Shown piece by piece: positions 1-11,701 of a stretch of 64,000 nucleotides of DNA (positions are counted from its first letter, which is position 1; every line of letters begins with the position of its first letter). The notes beneath the pieces were generated by a model. The model was not told the DNA's origin and searched no databases. It was given only the letters and a program-made list of their open reading frames with translations. Both the position numbers and the translations under genes were made by a program. Source of the stretch: Phaeosaccion multiseriatum (Eukaryota; Ochrophyta, other classes); contig OZ218964.1 in NCBI GenBank assembly GCA_965112735.1, positions 1,736,001-1,800,000 of the forward strand, given 5' to 3'.

Positions 1-2567
1 CTCTGTCCGAGTGCGCTTCAGGGCAGCCATGGTGATCCCCGCGATGAGCACAAGGGACAGCGCCGCCGCCGCTACCGACACGCCGATGATAACTCCCTGC
101 CTGTCGCCGTCTGAGCTGTTGCCCTGGGCGCTGGTGGCCACGCTCACATCCTCCAACTCATCATCCGGGACTGCCTCCGCGCTGGGGGTGGGAGAGGGAG
201 TGGTGGAGCCTCCCCCACGAGGAGTCACCGGTGCGGTTGTGGGAGGGTTCGTCGGTGTTGGGGGTGACGGGCTCGGAGACGCCCCTCCTGCCGGCGCCGG
301 AGTAGAAGAGCCACCGCCACCACCGGGTGCTGGTTCCTCCTCCTCCTCCTCCTCCTCCTCCTCCTCCTCCTCTTCCCCCTCCGCTGGGGCAGGGGTGGCA
401 TCGGCGTCTGCGTCCTCTGACTCGTCTGCTGCTACCGGTGCCGGAGTGGGGCTGGCCACCACGGGTGCAGAGGTCTCCGCTGCAGCTTCTGGGGACGGGG
501 TGGAGAAGTTGCCCTCGACTTCGGCAAAGATGTCAACGTCCTCACAACTGGCGTAGGGGCAGGGCAAGGACAGGAACGCTACTCCGGGCACATCCAAGTC
601 GTTGAAAGGCACGAATGACAGAGCGAAGATCTCTCCGTTTCGAGTTTGGGCGAAAGACGCAATGACCGGCACAATGGGCTCTGCGACGTTGGACCACATT
701 TCTTGCAGAAACATTTTAGATTCGGACGCCCTCCCCAGGCGGCCCAGCACCGCGGTTGCGTAGTCCGCCACAAAGTAGGATCCGTAGTAGACGTCTCGGA
801 AGGCGTTGCCGCGGTAGACGTAGCCACCCGTGACCGACTTGCCAAGGAAGGGGGAGTCGTCCTCGCAAATTTCTCCAAACCCGATCTCAATGTTCTGCTC
901 CTCGGACATGTGACAGTATTGGAAGAGGGAGAAGGTAGTGGAGTCATCCTCGAGAAGATCCTCGCAGGTGACTTCATCCGCCGCCTTGTTGCAAACCGAA
1001 CCCTCAAAAATGGGCCAGCCGTAGTTCGCTCCCGCACGAACAAGCACTACTTCCTCCACTTTGCTCCCCCCCACGTCGCCGCACAGCAAGTCTCCATTGG
1101 CCAGGTCAAAGCTGCATCTCCAAGGATTGCGAAGGCCCCATGCCCAGATCTCCGGGCTCGCGTTGCCCCCTGCCACTACTTGGTTTCCTGGCGGGATGGT
1201 GTACGGTGCCGCTCCTTCCGCCAGGTCGGACGATACGCGAATCCGAATCATTGCCGAGTTGAGATTCTGAATGTCCTGTCCATTGTTTTCGGGGTCGTCG
1301 CGTTGTCCGCCATCGCCCGACGAAATGTACAGATCCCATTCGTCGTCGTCGCCGCTCAGCGTACTGGGGGGCTTGAAGCCTATCCAGCCGCCATTGTGAT
1401 TGTTTGCGGGGCTAGGAATGTCCAAGATTGTCACCTCGGAATCTACAGTGGCCTGTGGGTCGCCCTCCGTGTACACCATTCGCGCGACGCGCGTAATCAT
1501 GGCATTTTCGTCCACCACATTTGTTTCAAAGGTGGAGTAGCAGATAAAGAAGACGTTGGACTGAGCAAAGTCCGGCGCAAAGGCCAGGCCCAAAAAGCCC
1601 CTCTCGCCGAAGACTTCCAAGGGAGGAAGAGTCGTGTCCCGGTCGAAAATCAAAACAGAGGAGGTCACGTCTGCCCTGTGCTCAATTTCCTCCACCTTCC
1701 CCGCTTGAGAGATCATCCACCACGCGTCCTTGACGGGGTGGTAGTAGGCACCGACCACATACTTTGTTCGCTGGTCGAGAGGCCAGAGAGGAAAGATGTC
1801 TTCCAGCAAGCCACTCGCCGCCTCAGTCTGCACGTCCTCCAAGTTCAGCGGGTAAGTGTAGACAATGTCATCCACGAGTCCATCGCAAAAGCCCTCCGAC
1901 AGCCCCAGGTCGTCCCAGTGCCCGTCACAGGCGTCCAGGTAATCATCGCAAAAGCTCTTCTTCAGCGTCATGCCCTGCCCGTGAGGAGTTAGATGAACGC
2001 CCCAAGGATGGCACGCTCCACAGACGTACTGCATGTGGTGGTCCTGGCACGAGGCGCTGAGCGAGGACGCTACGGCCTCAGGGAGCTGACGGGCAATCTC
2101 TCTGTCTTGCGCCACCGTACAGCACGACCCTGACAGGGGTATTTATTGAGATGGGGCAAAAGGAGGAGATGGGGGAGGTACACGGGTGAGGAGAGTGTGC
2201 GGTAAGGAGGGGGGCGGCAGCAGCAGCACCAAGAGGGTGTGGGGGGCGAATGGAGGAGGAAGATGAGAGGAACAGTTCTTCGATACCACGGAGGATGAGT
2301 CATTTGATACCAAGTCTCTGCAGACGCTACCTACAGCCTCGACCCAGAAAAGCCTTCCGTAATGCACAGCAACATCAACACACGGCAATCCAGCAGCCCT
2401 GCCTGCGACAGGCTCGCGCTTTACTCACCATCGGGCATGTCATTGATGTAGGTACAATAGTCCAGTTCCACGCCGGTGACCGGGAAATTATAAGTCACGA
2501 GACATTGCGGGTGCCCGTCGCTGACGACCACGCCCCCGATGAGCAAGAGACCTGCGTAGACTCGCAT
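1..2567 (-). CDS. HHIP-like / glucose-sorbosone dehydrogenase (GSDH) fold membrane protein, 3' partial
   Basis: Two exons on the minus strand: 2429-2567 and 2129 to the left edge, joined by a phase-1 GT-AG intron; 756 residues are visible. The start is the ATG at 2567, giving a hydrophobic signal peptide (MRVYAGLLLIGGVVVSDG). Next comes a Cys-rich folate-receptor-like stretch (HPQC, CCT, CGACHPWG, FCDDYLDAC), then a GSDH beta-propeller domain with NHNGGWIGF, LYISSGDGG, NNGQD, EIWAWGLRNPWRCSFD, LLCGDVGG and NYGWP. This domain order is that of HHIP-like proteins; the GSDH family binds PQQ and sugars, but activity is unproven for eukaryotic HHIP-like members. The C-terminal part has a Pro/Ala/Ser-rich stalk with poly-Glu from a TCC array at 335-372, then a transmembrane segment (GVIIGVSVAAAALSLVLIAG) and basic residues. 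It is probably a type I surface or secretory protein. The 3' end lies outside the window. Confidence 0.85.
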
Positions 2568-2893
2568 GGCGGTGGAGCGACGCCGACCTCCGGCTGCCCA
2601 GCCCCAGTCGTACCCACCGGCAAAGGTTCTGAGCTGGCCACTTCCGAAAGAAATAAGAAGCCCTTCGTCACCCACACACGCACCCCTTTTCGCAGCTTGT
2701 CTACTGCTCGCTGCTGCTCCTGCTGCTGCTGCTGTCTTCTCTTACAGGGAGTGAAGGAAGGAGAGCGCGATTGGCCGCACTTCGATCAGTGCCCGCCTCC
2801 TCTTGCTGTAAAACACAGGATTTATACACGTCCACGAGGGGCTCAGCGGAAATCTAGCCTCTCAACGGAGGAAACTGAAACTTTCTCTCAACA

Positions 2894-2956
2894 ATGGATT
2901 TCGATTTTGATGACGAAGAAGGGCCCGAAAAAGCGTTGTTTTCTCATAATGGATGA
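2894..2956 (+). other. Possible tiny acidic open frame (20 codons)
   Basis: The ATG at 2894 opens a frame reading MDFDFDDEEGPEKALFSHNG and then a stop. It could be the first codons of a gene or a chance frame. No convincing splice donor or downstream exon was found, and an inverted-repeat element lies 28 bp beyond the stop. Function is unknown and reality doubtful. Confidence 0.12.
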
Positions 2957-2983
2957 CAAACGAAGTACCCCATGACAATGAAA

Positions 2984-3206
2984 TCGGCCCCATGCGAGGT
3001 TTCTCTGGCTTCGGGCTTCTGGCCGCAGGCCAGCGCTGGCTTCTCAGCTTTCGGCCGTATGGCGCCTCTAACTTCTCCCTTCTCTCTTTCCCGCTGGTGA
3101 CTGGCTTCTGCTGGTCGCAGCCCAGCCCCTGGCTTCTTGCTTTCGGCCGCAGGCCGCCTCTGGCTTCTCGAAACCCCGGAACCAGAGAAACCTCGCATGG
3201 GGCCGA
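2984..3206. mobile_element. MITE-like inverted-repeat element, ~223 bp
   Basis: The two ends are perfect inverted repeats: positions 2983-3008 are the reverse complement of 3182-3207, reading inward from TCGGCCCCATGCGAGG. The interior has shorter imperfect inverted copies (GGCCGCAGGCC against GGCCTGCGGCC). It has no coding capacity. Six-base flanks ATGAAA and TGGAAA match at four of six positions, so any target duplication is decayed. The TCGGCCCC terminus resembles elements near 29.5-30.9 kb. Confidence 0.65.
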
Positions 3207-3649
3207 TGGAAAAACACATTGCTCACCTCAAAGACACCACCACAACCCAACGGACCCCCCCCCCCTTCCACCCCAAACTATTGTTTTAGCGAGTTTGAGC
3301 ACGCGCATCGTGTTGCCCTCGTCGAGACAAGTCGAATGCCGGCATCGTTGCCTTCTGCAACCTCTATCATTCAGTTCCACGGCCCTGCAGCGTGTGGAGG
3401 CCTACCAAACTGAAACTCCTGTTTCTTACGTAAGGGCCATGCGGGTCTTACATAAGGGTGTCTTGCAGCCCAGAGGGCCCTCCCTCCCCCACCCCCCCTA
3501 AAGTGCCTCCATCGCCGAGTTGAGTCGTTTTTGGTACGCTCCCCAGGTAGGGGTGGGCAAGGGGAGTGCCACACCCTCAGAGTCTTTTGTAACATTAGTG
3601 GCACTTCACTTCGGTGAGTGGTTACTCTTGCTTCACGCCATTTTAGCTC

Positions 3650-6600
3650 CTATCCCTCCTTCAAGCTCCTGCTCATCTGCTGCTGCTGCTGCACGAGGCG
3701 GCCCTGCAGCTTGATGGTAAAGCTGGGAGTGGGCTGGTGCGGCTGGGCAAGCCCGCCCCGGGGGAGCACCGAAACCGCGCCTGGCTCCGCGCCATCTCCC
3801 CCGGCCCCGGCACCCCACCCTCCGACCCCTCCTTGCTCTAGGTGCTCTTCGACTGGGCCATAGTCACCCCCAGTCTCCGCCTCGCCCCAACCCCCTCCGG
3901 CCTTGGCACTCCTATTCAGCTCCTTGGCAAAAGGGTACTGCCTCCAGTCTCGGCGCACCCAGTCTCGCCGCCGGCCCCTGTGCACCACCCACCCCTGTAC
4001 AGTCTTGGCCACTTCCAGCAAACCCCCCTTCCGCCAGTCCTTCTCCTTGGGCTGTGCTACTTGCTCCAACGCAGGCGGTGTTGCGTTACCCCACAAGTCT
4101 CGATACAGCTGCAGGAGCAGGGTCCGAAACGACTGGTTGTACGCAGAGCCCTCCGTCATGAGCTCCCAGATTAGCTCTGCGATTTCCGCAGAGTCTGGAA
4201 ACTCGGACGGCAGGGGCCGGTCGGCGCGATAGCTGGCCTGGCCTGGACCAAGGGGGCGGAAGAACGTCCGGCGCGTCCAGGCTGTGGGGAGGGGCATATG
4301 GGTAAGGAGGGGCGTAGACAGGAGACAGATGAGCGTAGAAGGGGTTGCGAGCAGAGAGGCCCCAGAGTATACATACAGGGGTAAGTATAGAGGGAAGGCA
4401 GTGACAGTGATTGTGAACCGCGGAATGTATCAATAGCGTGTCTTCAATCCCGAAACTTGGGGATCACACATACAGAGAGAGAGAGAGAGAGAGAGAGCGA
4501 GATGGAGAGAGAGAGAGATCGGCAGAGAGAGAACGAGAGCAGAAGAGAGAGAGGGGGAAAGATCGAGATGCAAGCAGAGAGAGCGAGGGAGCGAGAAAGA
4601 GGCATACAGACAGAAAGAAGGAACACAGACAGACAGACAGACATACATACATACATACATACATACATACATACATACATACAGACAGACGACAGACAGA
4701 CAGAAAGACAGATAGACAGACAGACAGAAAGAACGACAGGAGACAGAAAGATAAAAGGGGGTGGATGCACTCACGATCGCAGCAGCCGTGCATGGGGTCG
4801 TCGGAGGAGAAGCGCGCCATGTGCGGGGCCCGAGGGGGACGGCGCTCCAACGCATCCAGCAGCACGCTCACCGCACCCTCCCTCATTCTGTCGTCCGTCT
4901 CCTGCTGGACCAGCCGCAGCGTCCACAAGAGCGCGGCCGATAGCCCCGACGCCTTGTCAGCCTGCTCCGCCAGCCGACGCTTGACCTCCTCCCCGCCGCC
5001 CTCTCCGTTACTGCCGCCTTTGTTGTTGTTGGTCCCCGTCACTCCTTCTTCCCCACTGCTGCGCTTTATTCTGTGCAGCTCTGCCGCCATGTCCTCAGCA
5101 AGGTAGTAGCGAATTACGCACTGCACCGCCACCACCCGCACCCCGAGCGGGTAGGCGGGAGAGGCGTAACCGAAAAAGTTGACGTGGTGGGGCGACTTGT
5201 CCCCTCCGTTCCCCTGGGCCGCCGTCGTGGCTGATGGTGATGATGATGACGATGATGATGGTAAGCCGCTCCTACCATCGCCAGCACCATCACCAGCACC
5301 AGCATCAGCATCAGCATCAGCACCGTACACAGCAGACGAGGAAGAGGCACCACCACCTCCAGCTCCATCTGTGCCTCCACCCCCCTCCGCTTGGCCCATC
5401 CCTCCTCGCAACAAGGCCAACTCACTGAGGGCGTGCAAGGCGCACGCCGTAACGACGCTGTTGTGACTGCCTCGAAGGGCGTCCCACTCCAGATACCGCC
5501 TTGCCTGCCCCATGGCCTCGTCCAATGCGCCATCTGTTAGTCCCGCCTCTTTGGCGTTGGTGATCTGTCCTAGCGACACCAGCACCAGGGCTGATGGAAG
5601 AGGCGGAGGGCGGAGGGATGGGGGAGGGAAGAGGAAAGGCGGAAAAGCAAAGCGAGCAGAAGCAATACGAGGATGAGTGAGTGAGTGAGTGAGTGAGTGA
5701 GTGAGTGAGTGAGGGAGTAAGTAAGTCAACGAGGAAGGGAGAGACAGGAGGGGGTTCAACACTCTCCACTGGCACCAGACAGCAAAATCCTCTTCTAAGC
5801 CCTACTCACCGATGTAGTAGTCGTCGTCCACGTTGTTTTCCGAGTTGTCGTTCTCCTTGAGCAGGCGGGTCAGGAGGGACAGCACCTCCACTGGGGTGCA
5901 GCCATTGGCGGCCTTGACATTGGCCATGCTCCAAACCATTGCCTTCTTGAGTCGATACTCGCCGCCCCGCTCCAGAAAGACGTCTGTTCCCTTGCTCCCT
6001 GCTGCGGCGGAAGCGCTGCTGCCAATGCCGCGCCCACGCCCTCCTTTGCCGTCCTCAGATAAAAAACCACCGCCACCACCACCGACCCCACCCCCTCCCC
6101 TTCCTCCACCTCCTCCTCGTCCTTCGCTTCCCCCCACCCCACTCTCCCTTCTGCTCTGCTCTTCCTCCGCTGAACCCCCCCCACTGCCGCCCACTGCTGC
6201 GTCGTCCTCAAACAAATTGGGCAGAATGGTGTCGTTGGCGATAAATCTCTCCGAAAAGGCCTGCAAGAGGAGGTTCAGCCCCTTCCATGCTGTGCCCCCC
6301 GAGGCCTGAAGTTGCACCCCAGCCGTGGCCGGAGCATGCCAGTTCTGCCAGCAGGCGAGCGCCTCTGCCGCCTCTGTCCGCACACAAACAGCGTGCTCTT
6401 GCTCGCGATGCGCAACGCACCCCCTCAAACACTCCCCAATGGCTCGTACAGGCAGCAAATTGGGCTTCTCGAAAGGGTAGGGGAGCTCGGCCATGCCTGT
6501 AGTAGGGCAGTTGGTAATTCAGTTCGTGTCAGTTTGTGTTCGCGTCTCGGAGATAGGTCGGGTATAATGCAATCGAGACGCTCAAGTCGGTTGAAAACAA

Positions 6601-9600
6601 CAAACACGCCATGGGGACATGGAGTGGAGGAAGGGGGGTTCGCCTGTGTTCCCGCCCCTTCCGCCGTTCCATCCACCAGCTTTTGGGTACCCACTTCTAC
6701 TCTGTGCTGCTCTTTCTCTCGCCTCCTGTCCTCCCCCCTTCCGTGGCCACTTACTCACCCCACAGTGCCTCCACTTGAATGCGAGCGTCGGGGTCGCCGA
6801 ACAGCTGCTCCACCCACTGAAAGTCCGGCTTGCGCATCGATATCTGCCTGATCCAGCGCATCTCGGGATCGACTTTGACCCACAGGATGGGCGTCAGGTT
6901 GCGTTGTTGAGCCTCCACGAGGGAGGGAAGATCTTCCAGGGCATCGCCGCCTCCCTCCCCTGCCACCTCCTTGGCATTTTTTCTCTTCTTCTTGCCATTC
7001 ATCTTATCGCCGTCCACCTCTCCTGCCTTGTCTCCTCCTCCCCCTCCTCCTCCTCCTCCCCCTCCTCCTCCTCCGTCCCCCACGCCCTTTGGTTTGCCCC
7101 CGCCAGGCCCGTCGCCCTTGGCTCCACCCCCAACACCCTCCTTGTCTTTCTTGCTCATCCTCGCTCGCCTTCGCATCTTCCCCTTGGCCAGGTGTGTGCA
7201 CGTCGCAACAGACGGCCCCGTCATGACGGTGTAAGTTACGCTGTCGTCGATCTCTCGAATACCCACGGTGAGAGAGCCCGTGAAAATGCCCGAGGGACCC
7301 ACGGGGGCGATTTGGTCAATCACAATCTCCATTGTCTGCTTGCACAGGACAGGACCAAGGACCGCAGGACAAAGGGGCGGGGGGCGGGGAGGGGGGGAAG
7401 AGGCAGAGCAGCATGAGAAAGCTGAACACCGAACGAAGTGAAACCGGTAAACAAGGCGGCCTCCGGGTGATGTAAAAGCGACGTCCCCATACCAACTTTC
7501 CCTCTAGAGAGACAAGTAAGAAAAAGCACAGCGGCATACCTTGGTGCGCTTGTTGTAATTGACACCGCTCTTGAAGAACGCCGAGCCCTGCCCGTGTAGC
7601 CACATGAGCACGGCCTGGTCCAGATCCTTCTCCCCGTGGCCGTGGATAAAGGTCTTGACCGTCTTGAGAAACTTCTTCTCCCCCCAGAGAGCTTTCTCCG
7701 GCATGGGCCACGGAACGTGCTCCCGCTCTTTCTCCGCTTTGCTCCCACCTCCTCCTCCTCCTCCTCCTCCCCCCCCTCCTCCTGCCCCTCCTCCCCCGCC
7801 CGTCTTCCCCCCGTCATCAGCAGCAGCAGCAGCAGCCCCCTTGCTGGCTCTCCTCTTCTCCTTGGCTCGAAAGTCCCGATACGACTTGATGAGCGCCGCG
7901 CCCCCCTCCACATCGTCCCCTTTCTCCAATACTTCCCTTACGCTGGCCTCAAAGTGCTCAGGCTTGAGGCAGGACTCCATTACAGCCATCGACAGACCAC
8001 CCTTGGCCTGCTGGAACGACACCATATCCTGGGTGGGGGTGGTCGGTTGGTGGGGGGGGGGGGGGTAAGGAGTAGTTGGTGGGGAGAGGGGAGGAGGATA
8101 TGGGCGACGGCAAACTTGCTTGCAGCCAAGCTCCGTCAACGGTCGGTGGCAAACCCTCCCTCCTACTCCACTGCGACCTTACTCTCACGCACCGGCTCCA
8201 AGTTGTCCAAAATGTATGCGTCCGGCATGGGCGGTAAGATGCAGGGGTCATCAAGATCCCTGTTGAGCTGCACCACCCTCTCCACCAGTAGTGACACCCG
8301 GCACTGCTCCTGCTCCTCCCCGCCCACCCCCGTGGACTGCTGAAGCCACTTGCCGGCCAGGTGTCGCACCAACCCGTGGTGGATCCAGGCATCTGCCCCG
8401 CCCTTAAGTCGCACGACTGTCTGCACCCACCCTCGGATAAGTCCTTCCACGGTGGTCAAGCGACCGCCCCCCGGGAGATCGGACTCGGGAATGCGAGGCC
8501 CGCAGAGAAGCTCGGCAGACACGAGCAGCAGGCGGCCGAAGGGGGCGCAGGGCTGCTTCAGACCGTGCACAAAGGCCACGTGGCACTCTGCGAAGGGATA
8601 CTCATTGGCGAGGAGCTGCTGCAGCCAGCGGATGGTGGCGGGCAAATGCCTTAAGGTATGGGCCACCTCCTTCTCCCGGCTGATGCTGCTCCCATGCCTT
8701 CTGCGCCCCCTTCCCCTTCGGCCAGCATCTCTGGGTGGAGGTAAGTACCACCCCTTGACTGCACCGGCACTCCATCTCCGGAAGGGCCCCACTACTAGGC
8801 CTACTGCGTTGGCGTGTGTGAGCTGCTCCGTCACCAGGTGATACAGGCGGCCCTTCGTTACCCGCCCTTTCCCGCTGCTGCTGCTGCTGCTGCCACCGTT
8901 TCCAATCTCTCTGCCATCTGCATCTGGGCGCTTTCGTTTCCGACCCCCGTGCATCCCGTTCCCTACTGAGTGTGTCTCCGTGGCCTCCGGAGTACCGTTC
9001 CCTATCCGCTGGGACCCTGCTGCCCCCCCCTTCCGCTCACCCTCTTCCTCTACCTCCACGCCTCGTTCGCTGAGTGTCACTCCGTTGAAGATAGGTATCA
9101 CCTTCCCCTCTTCCTCCTCCTCCTCCTCCTCGTCCTCCTCTCCCTCCACTTCCCCCTGCCCCAGCCTCGTCGTCGTCCTACCATCGCCCAACACTGTCAA
9201 CTCAACCTCGAAGATGGTTTGCAGAGACGTACAATCCAGGCACGGAAACCAAGACCGCGCCCCATCAAAGTTAAGCGCCGCAGCAGAGTAAGTCGTGAAC
9301 ATGTGCTGGGCCGGACACCCTGCCTCCCCACCACTCGTATTGTCGGCACTTCGAAACAGGACGCCCGACTTGGGCTCGTTGAGCGTGAATGTCACCTCCA
9401 CCTTGATGATTCGATCGTCAATGTCTGCGCTGTGGTGGGCGACACAGTCGATGGCCTCGCAGGTGCCCTGGTGTCTGGTCAGGGCCACCGGAGGCGCGTG
9501 GGGGGGGAGCGGCGGCGGGCATACGGGCACCAAGGGAAAGGTGCCTGCTTCCGAGGCGGACCCAAAGGCGGACCCAGCCCCGCCCCCCCCTCCCGGCCGT

Positions 9601-10059
9601 CTCAGACTAATCTCCAGCTCCCCGTCGTCGGCCTGAGCCAAGGCCCACAGCTCCCCTCGGTAGAAGTTGTCGAAGGCCTCTGCGTCTCGGTAGGCAGGGA
9701 AGACCACCTCCTTAAGAGGGTCTCTGTGGGTGAAGGATGCAGACACGTCGTTGATGGTCACCTTCTCAACGACGCACTGGCGGCAGTGCAGATGCAGCTT
9801 CTCCGCGTGCTTGCCGTTCTCATGGGCGATCCACAGGGTGGAGGTTCCCCGGATCTGGCGCTGCACAGGGTCCAATTGGAGCACCAGTCGCTGTGATCGT
9901 CATGGAGGAGAGGAGGGCAAGAGGAAGGGGTTGGGGTCCGCGTGTGTTTCCCAATGCCTCTCCAACCCCTTCTCTCCAAGACCATGGTAGTCTCCCTTAC
10001 ACACTCACTTGATAGGCCACGTCCAGCTCTCCGCCGCGATTGCCATGTTCCCCTTCCAT
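3650..10059 (-). CDS. TAF2: Transcription initiation factor TFIID subunit 2 (TAF2)
   Basis: Seven exons: 10009-10059, 8193-9890, 7540-8028, 6759-7335, 5810-6496, 4775-5590, 3650-4281; 4,950 nt including the stop, 1,649 residues. All junctions are phase-consistent. The 17-codon first exon starts MEGEHGNRGG and joins to RLVLQLDPVQRQIRGTST, the N-terminal beta-domain opening of the M1-aminopeptidase-like fold seen in TAF2. NFDGARSWFPC and the block LLANEYPFAECHVAFVHGLK are TAF2-like. The HExxH zinc motif of true M1 peptidases is absent where LLVSAELLCGPRIPESD lies, as expected for TAF2, a scaffold that contacts core promoter DNA within TFIID in the nucleus. Later exons match the TAF2 helical repeat region (WIRQISMRKPDFQWVEQLF, YYLAEDMAAELHRIKR). 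Several Gly/Ser/Lys-rich low-complexity insertions make it longer than the human protein (~1,200 aa). Small introns carry microsatellites. Confidence 0.9.
4476..4760. repeat. Composite microsatellite (GA)n / (CATA)n / (ACAG)n in a TAF2 intron
   Basis: Successive runs of GA, then CATA (about 4643-4682), then ACAG, fill most of the intron between TAF2 exons 6 and 7 and stop about 10 bp from the donor of the minus-strand gene. Confidence 0.9.
5674..5713. repeat. (GAGT)n microsatellite in a TAF2 intron
   Basis: About ten near-perfect GAGT units inside the intron at 5591-5809 of TAF2. Confidence 0.9.
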
Positions 10060-10314
10060 ATAAACCTGTCCAAAGGTGTGGATTACAAAGTTACCATCAA
10101 CGATACTGGGACCTTCTCTCCATCTCCTGGCCTGTTTCTACCACCGAAAGCTACGCACTCATCCAGCCGCGTTGCGTTGCTGTTGCTTCTGCTGCTACTC
10201 CGTACAAGCAAGAGGAAGACAGAAGAGGGAAGAGGAGCCCCGATGCCCGTATGCTTCCATCCAGTAGCCCTCCTCTCCCTGCGACCATCACCAAGCCAAA
10301 GCCCCAGCAGCCCC
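10060..10314. promoter_or_regulatory. Divergent promoter region of TAF2 and the EFG1-like gene
   Basis: These 255 bp separate the two start codons, so both promoters and 5' UTRs must lie here. No TATA box or other element is obvious. A plus-strand frame in phase with the EFG1 start runs through it, which leaves that start slightly uncertain. Confidence 0.5.
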
Positions 10315-11635
10315 ATGCCGCACACTAACCGTGAGCAGCGAGCTGAAGATCATCGCAAGAAGAGGAGGTTGAATACGAATGGAGGCTTCGGCTTCGGCGA
10401 CGATCAGCAGCAGCAGCAGCACGGGCGAAGACAGGGCTATGGAGGGGGCCGTGGAGGCCAGCAGCAGCAGAACGAGGCGCCGCGCAAGGGGAAGCCGAGC
10501 ATCAAGAATCAAATACGAAGCATCAGACGGCAGATGGGAAGGGTGAGAGTTTGGGTGAATGATCGAATGGGTGCTGGTTAGGTTGGCCTGGAGGAGGGCT
10601 TGCTCTTCTGCGAGCTTAGTGGATGGTGCGACGGGACGAGGAGAAGGAATGTGGAATGTTTGGCTGTGACGGCACGAAGTGTGTGGATCGAGTACGAGTA
10701 GAGGACCTGGCCTTGGGAAGGACTCAACCCCCCCTCCTCTCCTCTGCCCCTTGACCTCTCATCGCACCAAACGTGCCTTTACAGCAAGGCATAGAGCCCA
10801 CCAAGAAGGCGGAACTGGAGGCGAGGCTGGCTGAGCTGGACCAGGCAGCCGCCAATGTAAAGAGGGTGGAGGTGGAGAGGGAGCACGCGACGAGGTAAGG
10901 TGGGGGGGCTGTGAAGATCTGAAGCTGTAGAGGTAATGGGGAAGAAAAAAGGGTACGCCCCGTGAGATACCTTGTGACCCTGAGTTGGCTCTCCCTTGTT
11001 GTGTTTGTCCTTGTGAGTAGGTACCACAAGATTAAGTTTATCGAGAAGCAGAAGGTGGCCAGGAAAATACACAAGCTGACCGGAGAGATGGAAGCAGCAA
11101 AGGCGGATACGAGCAGCAATGGAGCTAGTCAGGAGGAAATGGCGCAGCGAATGGAGAGACTGAAGGACGATTTACGCTACATCGTGTACTTTCCAAAGGT
11201 CGAGAAGTATATTTCCCTGTTTGGCAAGGCAGGAGAAGGAGAGGAAGGAGAGGCAGGAAAAGATGAGCAGCACCCGCAGGAGCAGGAGGAGGACGAGGAG
11301 GAGGGAGAGGCGAAGAAGAAGAGGAAGAACAAGAGGAAGCGAAGCGAGACAGCGTCTGCGGAGGAGAAGCGCCAACGGAGGGCAGAGGCTCTACGGGCCG
11401 GGGTGGACGATAAAGACGAGACTCTTAAGGAGTTTCTTAAGCGAAGTGAGCACTGGAGCAAGGGCAAGAAGCGAGGGAGGGGGGAGGGGGGCGATGAAGC
11501 CTTCAAGCCCAAACTCAAGGCGCAGAGAGCGATTTGGAGTGACAGTGACGACGAAGGGGCAATAGCAGCCGGACGTGTGGAGAATGAACATGATCAAGAC
11601 AGCCGCAGCGAGGACGAGGTTGAGGCTGGTGCTGG

Positions 11636-11701
<66 letters not shown>

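Larger units (their letters stand above)
2568..3649. other. Intergenic region between the HHIP-like gene and the TAF2 3' end
   Basis: This holds the 5' flank of the HHIP-like gene and the 3' flank of TAF2. It contains one inverted-repeat element (2984-3206), a very short acidic open frame at 2894, and a two-copy motif around CTTACGTAAGGG/CTTACATAAGGG at 3425-3458. No tRNA or other RNA gene was recognised. Confidence 0.6.

Noticed and set aside
646-1992. 448-codon plus-strand open frame
   Set aside because: It is antisense to the HHIP/GSDH-like gene, whose minus-strand translation has clear family motifs; the plus frame has none.
8163-9884. TAF2 exon considered as an active M1 aminopeptidase
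   Set aside because: No HExxH zinc motif is present in the corresponding region and the surrounding sequence follows TAF2, which is non-catalytic.
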